64,000 bases of DNA from Geobacillus vulcani PSS1 (GTDB lineage: Bacteria > Bacillota > Bacilli > Bacillales > Anoxybacillaceae): positions 2,605,001 through 2,669,000 of the forward strand of contig NZ_JPOI01000001.1 in assembly GCF_000733845.1 (NCBI RefSeq), written 5' to 3'. The position numbers were made by a program, and so were the translations under genes. Each line of letters starts with the position of its first letter. The stretch's first letter is position 1. Positions 7,090-15,800 of the stretch are shown here, piece after piece. The notes beneath the pieces are model-generated. The model saw only the letters and a program-made list of their open reading frames with translations, was not told the DNA's origin and did no database searches.

Positions 7090-9456
7090 CTGTCTAAGCG
7101 TTCGATCACTTCACTTGTTGCCGCGATGTCCCTCGGCATCGGGCTGTGGACATCTCCGGCGGAAGCACCGAAAGCGGCCAACACCTCCGGCATTCCAGCT
7201 GTGAAGCAAGGGGGAGCGATCGATTTTGCGATCGCCAACGACGAGAAGCTGGCGGAGATGTTGAAAAAAAGCGGAACGCTTCGCGCCGATGCGACTCCGG
7301 CTGAGGCGGAACAAGCGGTGCGCGACTATTTGCGGCAAAAGGCGGCTCACATGCCGCGGGAGAAGGGGGAATTGTACGAATACGAGAAGAAGCGTGCGGA
7401 AGCGCTGCAGGATCAGCAGCGGAAAAACGGCGTGCTGAATGGGAAAGGAAAAAAACTTGGCCAGTCGAAAACAACTTCCGTGCCGTCCGTCCAACCGGAG
7501 CCGTGGAACGGAGGCAAGCGAGTCGATCGGGTGCTCGTTTTGCTCATCGAATATCCGGATTTCCCGCACAATCGCATCCAGCCCAATGAAACGGATATGT
7601 ATTACAAAGACTATACGCGCGAGCACTACGAAGACATGATTTTTGGCGGCGATGACGGCTATTACGAAGGGCCGAACAGCGAGAAACTCATTTCGGTGAA
7701 AAAATATTATGAAGAACAATCGGGCGGCAGCTATTCCATTGAAGGAAAAGTGGCGGGCTGGTATCAGGCGAAATATCCGGCCAAATACTACGGCGGCAAC
7801 GTGCCGGCGCCCGACGGGAACGATGCGAACCCGCGCGCGCTTGTGCGCGAGGCGCTCGCGGCGGCTGCGAAAGATCCGAGCATCAATTTGCGCGAATTTG
7901 ACCAAGAGGACCGCTATGATTTGGACGGCGACGGCAACACGCGTGAGCCGGACGGCTTGATCGATCATCTCATGATCATCCACTCAAGCGTCGGTGAAGA
8001 GGCGGGCGGTGGTTCGCTTGGCGGCGATGCCATTTGGTCGCACCGTTGGAATTTAGGATCCGTGTACCGCATTCCGAACACGACGACGGATGTGCCGTAT
8101 TGGCGCGGTCAACTGGCAGCTTACGATTATACGATCGAGCCGGCCGACGGGGCGGCGGGGGTGTTTGCTCATGAGTACGGCCACGATTTAGGGCTGCCGG
8201 ATGAATACGATACGATTTACTCTGGTTTAGGCGAGCCGATCGCGTATTGGTCCATCATGTCGAGCGGCAGCTGGGCGGGGCGCATTCCGGGCACTGAACC
8301 GACCGGCTTCAGCGCTTGGGCGAAGCAGTTTTTGCAGTCAACTATGCCCGGAAGCAACTGGCTGAGCGGAACAACCGTTGAGTGGAACGAAGTGACACAA
8401 AACGGCGTGGAAGTCGTGCTCGATGAAGCGAACACAAAAGGGACGAACAACGATGCCGTGCGCATCAACTTGCCGGACAAAGAAACGGTCGTTACGACCC
8501 CGGCCAGTGGTGCTTATGCGTATTTCTCCGGCAAAGGGAACCATTTGGATGTTTCCATGTCCACTGTCATTGATTTGACAAGTGCATCGCAAGCGGTATT
8601 GACGTTTGATACATGGTATGCGATCGAGAAAGACTGGGATTACGCCTCGGTAGAGGTGAAGGAGCACGGGGCGGGTGCGTGGACGACCGTCAAAGGAAAC
8701 ATTACAACGACCGACAATCCATATGGGCAAAACCCGGGCAACGGCATTACCGGCGCATCGAACGGTTGGGTGAAGGCCGAATTTGACTTGTCGGCCTATG
8801 CGGGCAAAATCATCGATCTCCGTTTCCATTACGTAACGGATGTGGCTGTGTCGGAAGCCGGCTGGTATATTGATAATATTCAAGTGGCGGCAGATGGAAC
8901 AACCGTGCTTGCGGATGATGCGGAAGGCGGCAGCGCCTTCGCCTTGGACGGTTTCGTGAAAAGCGACGGCATCGTGCGCTCGAAGCATTATTATTTGCTT
9001 GAATGGCGCAATCACCGGGGCGTCGATCAAGGGCTGGCTCACATTTTGCGCGGCGGCCGATTGCTGTCGTATGACCCGGGACTTGTCATTTGGTATGTTG
9101 ACGAAGGATACGACAACAACTGGACAGGCGTTCACCCGGGAGAAGGGTTCCTTGGCGTCGTCGATGCGGACCAGCACACGTTGAAATGGTCGGGCAACAC
9201 GGCGGCCTCGACGCGCTATCAAGTGCACGATGCGGCGTTCAGCTTGAAAAAAGGCGCACCGTTCCGCGTCGAGATGGGCGGCTCGCAACTGATCGACAAC
9301 GATGCGTCGCCAATGCCGGTGTTTGATGACAGCCGAACGTATGACAATAAAGGGGCGGCTGACGCCGGACGGAACGTGCCGAATTACGGCTTAAACATTC
9401 GCGTGATCGGTGAAAGCGCTGACCGCACTGCGGCGCGCGTGTTGATCTATCGCTGA
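7090..9456 (+). CDS. inhA: Secreted immune inhibitor A family metalloprotease (M6), CTG start
   Basis: This is an extracellular zinc protease of the M6 family (InhA of the Bacillus cereus group). The zinc motif HEYGHDLGLPDEYD lies at about residues 361-374, an Asp-rich probable Ca site (LDGDGNTREPDG) at about 278-289, and a C-terminal VEG-like domain follows. The first ATG (7126) falls inside the signal peptide. In frame at 7090 is a CTG, 5-7 bases after GGAGGAGGGG, giving a basic N-terminus (SKRS), a hydrophobic core and a cut site after SPAEA. No ATG, GTG or TTG lies between. Length is then 788 residues. A perfect terminator follows. It is probably transcribed alone and expressed for protein scavenging; calling it virulence-related would be unjustified here. 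Confidence 0.88.
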   Translation: MSKRSITSLVAAMSLGIGLWTSPAEAPKAANTSGIPAVKQGGAIDFAIANDEKLAEMLKKSGTLRADATPAEAEQAVRDYLRQKAAHMPREKGELYEYEKKRAEALQDQQRKNGVLNGKGKKLGQSKTTSVPSVQPEPWNGGKRVDRVLVLLIEYPDFPHNRIQPNETDMYYKDYTREHYEDMIFGGDDGYYEGPNSEKLISVKKYYEEQSGGSYSIEGKVAGWYQAKYPAKYYGGNVPAPDGNDANPRALVREALAAAAKDPSINLREFDQEDRYDLDGDGNTREPDGLIDHLMIIHSSVGEEAGGGSLGGDAIWSHRWNLGSVYRIPNTTTDVPYWRGQLAAYDYTIEPADGAAGVFAHEYGHDLGLPDEYDTIYSGLGEPIAYWSIMSSGSWAGRIPGTEPTGFSAWAKQFLQSTMPGSNWLSGTTVEWNEVTQNGVEVVLDEANTKGTNNDAVRINLPDKETVVTTPASGAYAYFSGKGNHLDVSMSTVIDLTSASQAVLTFDTWYAIEKDWDYASVEVKEHGAGAWTTVKGNITTTDNPYGQNPGNGITGASNGWVKAEFDLSAYAGKIIDLRFHYVTDVAVSEAGWYIDNIQVAADGTTVLADDAEGGSAFALDGFVKSDGIVRSKHYYLLEWRNHRGVDQGLAHILRGGRLLSYDPGLVIWYVDEGYDNNWTGVHPGEGFLGVVDADQHTLKWSGNTAASTRYQVHDAAFSLKKGAPFRVEMGGSQLIDNDASPMPVFDDSRTYDNKGAADAGRNVPNYGLNIRVIGESADRTAARVLIYR

Positions 9457-9468
9457 CAAAATCTTGAG

Positions 9469-9500
9469 GCGCACGGAACGTTTCCGTGCGCTGAATTTTT
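9469..9500 (+). terminator. Terminator after inhA
   Basis: GCGCACGGAA/TTCCGTGCGC is a 10-bp stem with a three-base loop, followed by AATTTTT. Confidence 0.85.
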
Positions 9501-9613
9501 ATCGACATGATTTGTCATCCGCTCGTCGAATTTGTTGATTTTTCTTCGCCCCTTTTTCCGTTGGTCTCTTTTATAATCATATGTAGGAATGTTTGAGAAG
9601 GGAGAGCGAATGA

Positions 9614-9862
9614 ATGAAAGAATTGTGCCAACAGCTGTCGGCGTGGATTGCCGAGAAGCAGCCGTTGCGTGTAAAAACCTATCAAGGGGAAGCGGTCGTG
9701 CTGCCGGTCAAGTTATACCAGGAAGCCCGTAAATTGTTTGTCTACAACCGTCAAATGCGGCTGATGAATATTCCGTTGGATCGGATCATTTCTGTTGAGC
9801 CGACGCGCATCACCGGATCCTTTGATCGCCGGGGAGAGGAAGCTGTCGTACATACTCGCTGA
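9614..9862 (+). CDS. Small conserved-looking protein of unknown function
   Basis: An 82-residue soluble protein that I do not recognise. It has a good ribosome site (GGGAGAGCGA) before the ATG and its own terminator, so it is very likely expressed as a single gene. The sequence alternates short helical and beta-like stretches (KTYQGEAVVLPVKLYQEARKL), has no signal peptide or membrane segment, and ends in a charged tail. The middle looks like a small beta-barrel of the YolD/Sm-like size class, but this is only an impression. Confidence 0.7.
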   Translation: MKELCQQLSAWIAEKQPLRVKTYQGEAVVLPVKLYQEARKLFVYNRQMRLMNIPLDRIISVEPTRITGSFDRRGEEAVVHTR

Positions 9863-9866
9863 ACGG

Positions 9867-9893
9867 CACGCGCCTTAGGACGCGTGTTTTTTT
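9867..9893 (+). terminator. Terminator after the 82-residue gene
   Basis: CACGCG/CGCGTG with an eight-base loop, followed by seven T. Confidence 0.8.
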
Positions 9894-10038
9894 CATGGCG
9901 TTTGAAGCTGTCTATGCCCTACACATTCTTTCGAGGAGGAAGGCAGCCTGTCACAAAGCGCAACGGTTTTGATTGCATAGCCAAACGCCATCTTTTAGAA
10001 TGGAAAAGATGAACGACTGACCATAGGGGGGATGGACA

Positions 10039-10833
10039 TTGCATGGCAAACGGATTGCCTTGTGCGCCTCACGCAAACTGGATGAAATGACGACTCTTAT
10101 TGAAAAGCAAGGAGGAACGGCCGTGATCCGCCCGGCGCAAGGGACCGTCTTTTCAAAGGGAAGCGAATTGGGAGAGGAAATGCGAACTGTCATCGCCATG
10201 CGGCCGGACTGGATCGTATTTACGACGGGAATTGGCTTTGAGGCGCTGTTGGAAGCAGCCGACAGGGAGGGAATGGATGCTGAATGGCATCGAACGATCA
10301 AGGAAGCGAACGTGGCTGCCCGCGGCTATAAAACGGTGACGGCGTTGAAACAAATCGGCGTCACCCCGGTGGCCGCAAGCGAGGACGGGACGACGAAAGG
10401 GTTGATTGCTGTTCTTCGCAGGCACGACTTTGCGAACAAGAACGTGGTTGTGCAACTGTACGGCGACACCGCTCCGGCGCTTCGACAATTTTTTCTTGAG
10501 CGTGGCGCGTCCTATACGGAACTGCTTCCATACCGGCATGTCGCTCCGGATGAGGAGACGCTTGAGACGCTATACAATGAAGTTGTCGGTCGCGAGGTCG
10601 ATGCTGTCTGTTTTACATCGGCGATGCAAGTCCGTTTTTTCTTTTCCTTTGCCCGCGAGAAAAAAGAGATCGCCCCGCTGCTTGAGGCGTTCCGCACCGA
10701 TGTTGTCGCCTGCGCCGTCGGCAAAGTGACAAAAGAGGCATTGGAAGAAGAGGGAGTCCATCGCGTCATCGCTCCGGAACATGAGCGGATGGGAGCGATG
10801 ATCGTGACGCTTGCCCGTTATTTTCAACGATAA
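10039..10833 (+). CDS. Uroporphyrinogen-III synthase (HemD)-like protein
   Basis: A 264-residue protein of the HemD fold: two Rossmann-like lobes that close the tetrapyrrole ring by inverting ring D. Fold signatures are KRIALCASRK at the N-terminus, DWIVFTTGIGFEALLE (about 52-67), VVVQLYGDTAP, and DAVCFTSAMQVRFFF. The start is a TTG at 10039 with GGGGGGA 7 bases upstream; the nearby ATG at 10032 is out of frame. It is not inside a hem operon, so it is probably a HemD paralogue rather than the main enzyme. It might assist the B12 route elsewhere in this window, but nothing local proves that. The terminator starts at the stop codon. Confidence 0.75.
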   Translation: MHGKRIALCASRKLDEMTTLIEKQGGTAVIRPAQGTVFSKGSELGEEMRTVIAMRPDWIVFTTGIGFEALLEAADREGMDAEWHRTIKEANVAARGYKTVTALKQIGVTPVAASEDGTTKGLIAVLRRHDFANKNVVVQLYGDTAPALRQFFLERGASYTELLPYRHVAPDEETLETLYNEVVGREVDAVCFTSAMQVRFFFSFAREKKEIAPLLEAFRTDVVACAVGKVTKEALEEEGVHRVIAPEHERMGAMIVTLARYFQR

Positions 10834-10856
10834 GCCCCACTGGGGCTTTTTTTTTG
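10833..10856 (+). terminator. Terminator after the HemD-like gene
   Basis: AGCCCCACTGGGGCT followed by nine T; the stem begins inside the stop codon. Confidence 0.88.
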
Positions 10857-10864
10857 CTTCAGTG

Positions 10865-10880
10865 TGTGATATCGCTCACA
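10865..10880. promoter_or_regulatory. FNR/CRP-type binding site
   Basis: TGTGA-TATCGC-TCACA matches the FNR/CRP-family consensus TGTGA-N6-TCACA in every fixed position. Its centre is 41.5 bases before the start predicted from the TATAAT at 10903, the classic activation distance for B. subtilis Fnr. Confidence 0.7.
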
Positions 10881-10902
10881 ACAGTCATGGCGCCGCCCAC
10901 GG

Positions 10903-10908
10903 TATAAT
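10903..10908 (+). promoter_or_regulatory. -10 element of the hemerythrin gene
   Basis: A perfect TATAAT with no recognisable -35 box, as expected for a promoter that depends on an activator bound at -41.5. Confidence 0.65.
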
Positions 10909-10943
10909 GGAGACAACGCACGGCTCATAAAAAGGAGGAATCG

Positions 10944-11357
10944 ATGATGCATTCATTTTGCCAGATGGGCGGCCCTGAAGGGGTGAAACTATGCGCCGGC
11001 CTGGCGCAATTCAAACAAGAACACGGCCGGCTGCGCGTCCAAATGAAGCAGCTGCTTGCCACAGCGGAAGCGATCGGCCAAGGGACAGATGACCGCAACT
11101 GGCGTAAGCTGCTCGCCGGGTTAAGGGAAATAGTTGAATCGTTCGTCGCCGCCCTAGATCCGCATTCAGAGCGGGAAGAAAGCGTATTGTTCCCGATGAT
11201 GGCTCGGTACATCGGGCGGACGACCGGACCTATCGCCGTCATGGAATACGAACACGAACAGGCAAAAGCGCGCCTTTCCATGTTTTTAGAAAAAACCGCC
11301 CAGCTGCCGGAGAATATTCTTTTTTGTGGTATAATAGGGAAAACGATCAAAGTTTGA
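10944..11357 (+). CDS. Hemerythrin HHE-domain protein
   Basis: A 137-residue four-helix protein with hemerythrin-type metal ligands: His in QFKQEHGRL, His/Glu in DPHSEREESVLFP, and His in EYEHEQAKARL. Such proteins hold a di-iron centre and act in O2 or NO sensing, storage or repair of iron-sulfur damage. Met-Met-His-Ser-Phe-Cys-Gln at the start adds a possible Cys ligand. AAAAGGAGGAATCG is an excellent ribosome site. The FNR-type site and bare -10 upstream predict induction under oxygen limitation. The DUF457 gene begins 10 bases after the stop, so the two may be cotranscribed. Confidence 0.8.
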   Translation: MMHSFCQMGGPEGVKLCAGLAQFKQEHGRLRVQMKQLLATAEAIGQGTDDRNWRKLLAGLREIVESFVAALDPHSEREESVLFPMMARYIGRTTGPIAVMEYEHEQAKARLSMFLEKTAQLPENILFCGIIGKTIKV

Positions 11358-11367
11358 GGGGATTTCG

Positions 11368-11871
11368 TTGCGATACTCCAGCCATGTCATCGCTACATTA
11401 TGTCTCGGCGCGGCGGTGTCCGCGCATACCGAGCTGCCGTTTACCGCCGCCTATACGATGGGACTTGCCATCGGCAGCCTTCTTCCTGATATTGACGAGC
11501 CGTCTTCGTATGTCGGCCGCCGTTCATTTGGCGTGTCTGGCAAAGTGAAGGAGGCGTTTGGCCATCGCGGCATGACGCATTCGCTCATCGTCTGGGGGGT
11601 GCTTGCTGCGCTTGTTTGGCGCGATTCGGCATCGCCATTGGCGGTCGGGTTGGTGCTTGGTTATTTGTTTCATATTATAGAAGACTTTTTTTCCGTTCAA
11701 GGGGTGCCGTTGTTTTGGCCGTTTTCGTCCAAGCGGTGGAAAGTGCCGCTCTATCGGACGGGAAAAGGGATGGAAAAAGCATTGGTTGGCGTCGCTTGGA
11801 TCGGGTTCGTCTATTTTGGCGTCAACGGCTTGTTTCACGAATGGTGGCGGTCATGGTTGTCGATGTGGTAA
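11368..11871 (+). CDS. YdjM-family membrane-bound metal-dependent hydrolase (DUF457)
   Basis: A 167-residue membrane protein of the YdjM/YfhP/YvsG family, once annotated LexA-regulated hydrolase. The family metal motifs are SSHVIATL near the start, LLPDIDEP (about 38-45) and FGHRGMTHSL (about 64-73). Four hydrophobic segments follow. The start is a TTG with TGAGGGG upstream, close behind the hemerythrin gene. The enzymatic reaction is unknown, although metal ligands and phospholipase C-like motifs suggest a hydrolase on the membrane. Confidence 0.8.
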   Translation: MRYSSHVIATLCLGAAVSAHTELPFTAAYTMGLAIGSLLPDIDEPSSYVGRRSFGVSGKVKEAFGHRGMTHSLIVWGVLAALVWRDSASPLAVGLVLGYLFHIIEDFFSVQGVPLFWPFSSKRWKVPLYRTGKGMEKALVGVAWIGFVYFGVNGLFHEWWRSWLSMW

Positions 11872-11957
11872 CGGCGCTCGATAAAAAAAGGAAAAAAGAG
11901 GAGCGGCAGCGAATATGGTGAAAGGAACGGGATTGACTAGATAAGGGGGAGAGGAAG

Positions 11958-12710
11958 ATGAGCGAACAATACCCGGTGCTCCCTGGCGCCGAGCCGTTTT
12001 ACGCCGAACATGGGCCGGTCGGGGTGTTGCTCGTGCACGGATTCACGGGCACGCCCCACAGCATGCGTCCGCTCGCTGAAGCGTACGCGAAAGCCGGCTA
12101 TACCGTTTGCCTGCCGCGCTTAAAAGGGCACGGAACGCATTACGAAGACATGGAGCGGACGACGTTCCACGATTGGATTGCCTCGGTCGAAGAAGGATAT
12201 GAATGGCTGAAACAACGATGCCAAACCATTTTTGTCACCGGGCTGTCGATGGGCGGGACGCTCACGCTTTATTTGGCGGAACAGCACCCGGAAATCCGCG
12301 GCATCGTGCCGATCAACGCCGCCATCGATATTCCGGCCATCCGCGCTGGTCTGACGGCCGGGGGCGAGGTGCCGCGGTATCTTGATTCCATCGGTTCGGA
12401 TTTGAAAAATCCAGATGTCAAAGAGCTGGCGTACGAAAAAACGCCGACGGCGTCGCTTCTTCAGCTGGCTCAATTGATGGAGCAAGTGAAAAACGAGCTC
12501 GGACGCATCACCTGCCCGGCGCTGATTTTCGTTTCCGATGAAGACCATGTCGTGCCGCCCGAAAACGCCGACATCATTTTTCAAGGCATTCCATCGACGG
12601 AGAAAGAAATCGTCCGACTCCGAAACAGCTATCACGTGGCGACGCTTGACTACGATCAATCCATCATTATCGAACGATCACTCAAATTTTTCTCCAAGCA
12701 TGCCAACTAA
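11958..12710 (+). CDS. Monoacylglycerol lipase / carboxylesterase (Est30 family)
   Basis: A 250-residue alpha/beta hydrolase that looks nearly identical, from memory, to the thermostable monoacylglycerol lipase of Bacillus sp. H257 and to Geobacillus Est30. The catalytic triad is Ser97 (GLSMG), Asp196 (VSDEDHVV) and His226 (SYHVAT). The oxyanion-hole motif is VHGFTGT at about 27-33. It splits monoacylglycerols or short esters and is cytoplasmic, with no signal peptide. GGGGGAGAGG lies before the ATG. No operon partner is evident: the preceding gene ends 86 bases upstream and the next starts 150 bases downstream. Confidence 0.92.
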   Translation: MSEQYPVLPGAEPFYAEHGPVGVLLVHGFTGTPHSMRPLAEAYAKAGYTVCLPRLKGHGTHYEDMERTTFHDWIASVEEGYEWLKQRCQTIFVTGLSMGGTLTLYLAEQHPEIRGIVPINAAIDIPAIRAGLTAGGEVPRYLDSIGSDLKNPDVKELAYEKTPTASLLQLAQLMEQVKNELGRITCPALIFVSDEDHVVPPENADIIFQGIPSTEKEIVRLRNSYHVATLDYDQSIIIERSLKFFSKHAN

Positions 12711-12860
12711 ACACGCGCCTGTTTCCAGCCCGTCCTGTCCAAACAGGGCGGGTCATTTCCTGTTCTGTTGTCGTTATTTTTCTAAAAAAATAGGTGGCTG
12801 TTTTTGGCGGCTTGTTCTAAACTAGTGATAGTGAAAAATGATAAAGGAGCTTCATGTTGC

Positions 12861-15800
12861 ATGACGATTGAACAAATTTCGTTGCTCGTTCAAGAAAAGA
12901 GAATTATAGAGGCGCTTGACAAAATAAAACCGCATTTGGAAAACGTAGGATTATTCGAGTGGCGGTCGCTCATGGCGTCATGGAATGCGATCGAACCGTT
13001 TCGGACGTTCGTCCGGTTGTTTGATTATGCGCTCATGTACCGGCATAGCGGGCTTGTCGCGCGGTACGCCCACCGGAAGTTCAACACGCTGCAGACGCTC
13101 GCTTGGGTGTGCGACGAGTGGCTCGAGAACCGCCGGCCGCTCGATGTGGAAGAAGCGCTTGTCCCGCGCCTTACAGAAGCGCTCGAAGGCCGGGTGAAGG
13201 AGCCGAGGGAATCGATCGCCCGGGCGGCGTTTGCGTTGGTGCGCGCTTTGCTCGATATGCAGCGGATCGATGAGGCGCGGGAATGGATGGATGTGGTTGC
13301 CCGCTATGAGACGGTGCCGATGCATGACAAGTGGGGCTACTTTTATATCGAGACCGGCGACCGGAAGCGCGCCGAACAGGCGGTTCGCGCTGGGATGGAT
13401 GATCCGGAGCGCGGCGATATGTGCTATTTGTTGCTTTCGGATTTGTACGCTCTGGATGGCCGTCATCAAGAGGCGCTTGCCGTTTTGGAGGAAGGAAAGC
13501 GACGCTTTCCGCAAGTGTTGGCGTTTTACGCTGAGCGTGTACGCCGCCTGCGCGATGTGCGCGCCTACCGCGAGGCGCTCGCGGCGATGGATGAACTTGA
13601 CCGCCTGAATCCGCTTCATATGCATCGCCGCTATTTTACTCATTTGCGCGCAGAGCTGCATTATCGGCTTGGGGAGTGGGAGAAACTTGAATCGCTTGTG
13701 AAAGCGGAGCCGCAGCTTGAAAAAACGCCGTACGCCCGCGCGCTTGGGCGGCAAAGTAAACGGGCGGTGGTGCTGCCGCTTGTGCCGGTCGTGCAAAAGC
13801 ATAACTATTGCGTGCCGGCGAGTTTGGAAATGATGCTTCGATTGCTTGGATCTCCCCGCACGCAGGATGAAGTGGCCCAACATATTTTTGATGTCCGTGG
13901 ATCAAAATTGTCCACGACGGTTCGATATTTGGAGGATCTTGGATTTACTTGCCGTTTTTTTATTGGTTCGCCGTTGCGTTGGAAACGGTTGATTGACGAA
14001 GGCGTTCCGGTGCTGTTAAGCGTCGATTATGAACAGTCATCGCACGTGCAGGTGCTCTTTGGCTATGACGAGCGGCTCGAGGCGTTTTACGTGCAAGATC
14101 CCAATTTATTCGATCCGTTTGTCGTTTCTGAGGACGAGCTTGCCAAATGGTATGCAGGGACGCATTATTTGTCGATTGTTGCGCTTCCCCGGGAAAAAGC
14201 GGCGCTCGCCGCCGAGCTCCCCGAAGAGGAAGACCGCTATTTCCGCGAATTGCACGCGTTAGCCGAAAAGATGGATGAGGACGAACAGGCGCATTTCGCC
14301 GCGTTTGTCGCCTTTTTGCGCAAGCATGAGCACATCCCGTACACATGGCTGTATGTCATGAAGCATTTTAGCAGCGATGAGGCGAAGCCGCTTGTGTTGG
14401 ATTACACAGGGCGCGTCTTGAGCGAGTATCCCGAACATAACGACTTGCTGCTGATGGCGGCGAAAGCGTACGTTTACACACAAGAAATGGAGCAGGCTGA
14501 AGACGTGCTCAAACGGGTGAAAGGAAAGGCGCAAAGCCCGATTTACCATTATTTGCGCGGCCGAATCGCTTTTTTTGCCAGCCGTTACGAAGAGGCGGCC
14601 CGCTATTTTCGCGCCTCGCTCCAGCTTGATACGGACCAACCGGAAGTATGGAGCTATTGGGGGCTTGCCTCGGCGTACGCCGGCCAGATCGAGAAAGGGC
14701 TTGTCTCTTCGCGCGTGGCGGTCAGCCTGTATCCAGGCGATTTGTTTATCGAAACGAACCATGGTGTACTGTTGTTCTACGCGAAGCGGTTCGCGGAAGC
14801 GCGCGACTGGTTTGACCACCTTGTTCGCCGTGAACGGCGGGATGCCCAGCTTTGGTATGAGCGGGCCCGCTGCGATCAGGAGCTCGGCCGCCGACGCAAG
14901 GCGGAACGCGGTTTTTGCGTCGCCAAAACGCTTGACCCGCAGGAACCGTATCCGTATTTGATGTTGGCCGACTTGTATCATGACGCCGGCGATCGGGAAA
15001 AAGCGAAAACGGTGCTGGAAGAGGGATTGGCCGCCGCCTGGCGGTTGGCGCCGCTTTACGTCCGCCTTGGCGATCTCTATATGGAGGAAGGAGAGGCGGA
15101 ACGAGCCGTTTCGTGTTACGAAGAAGCGATCCGCCACGATAGTGAGGACGTGTTCGCCCATCTCGGCTTGGCGGCCGCCCTTGCTGAGCGTGGCGATGCG
15201 GAAGCGGCGCGTCGGTATGTAATCGAGCAGCGCACTCGTTTTGCCGACAACAGCGAATATTGCCTCAATGCGGGAAGATGGCTTGTCGCCCATGGCTTCG
15301 CCGAGGAAGAGGAAGAGCGGAACACAGCGCTTTCGTTGTTGGAGGAAGGGTTGCGCCTTGCCGAGTTTGATGCGGAAGAAGCGTATGAGTTTTATCTTGA
15401 GCTGTTGACAACGCCGATTCTTTTCGAACGCGGACGGACATTTTTGGAGCAGCTTGTGTCGACACGCCCGAAACTCGCTTCGGCCTATTCCGCCCTTGGC
15501 GTCCTTTATGAACGGCAAGGACGGCCGTCCAAAGCCATGGAGGTTTACCGGGAAGCCGCCGCCATGGGCCATGCGCTTTCCTTCTTCCGGCTGGCGGAGC
15601 TGTGCGCCTCGCTTGGCCGCTACGAAGAGGCGAAACAACATTATGAAGCGTGTCTCAAAGCCGATCCGTCGTTCGCCCCCTGCCATTTTCGCTTAGCTGC
15701 GCTCTATGAGGCGGAGGGAAACGAAGAGCGGCAGCACGCGCATTTGCTTCAGGCGGTTCGTCTTGCCCCGCTGCGTGTGGATATCGAACAACTCGCAGCG

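Noticed and set aside
9947..9979. CTG-started 10-codon frame after GAGGAGGAAGGCAG, upstream of the HemD-like gene
   Set aside because: Too short, needs a rare CTG start, and no structure links it to the next gene.
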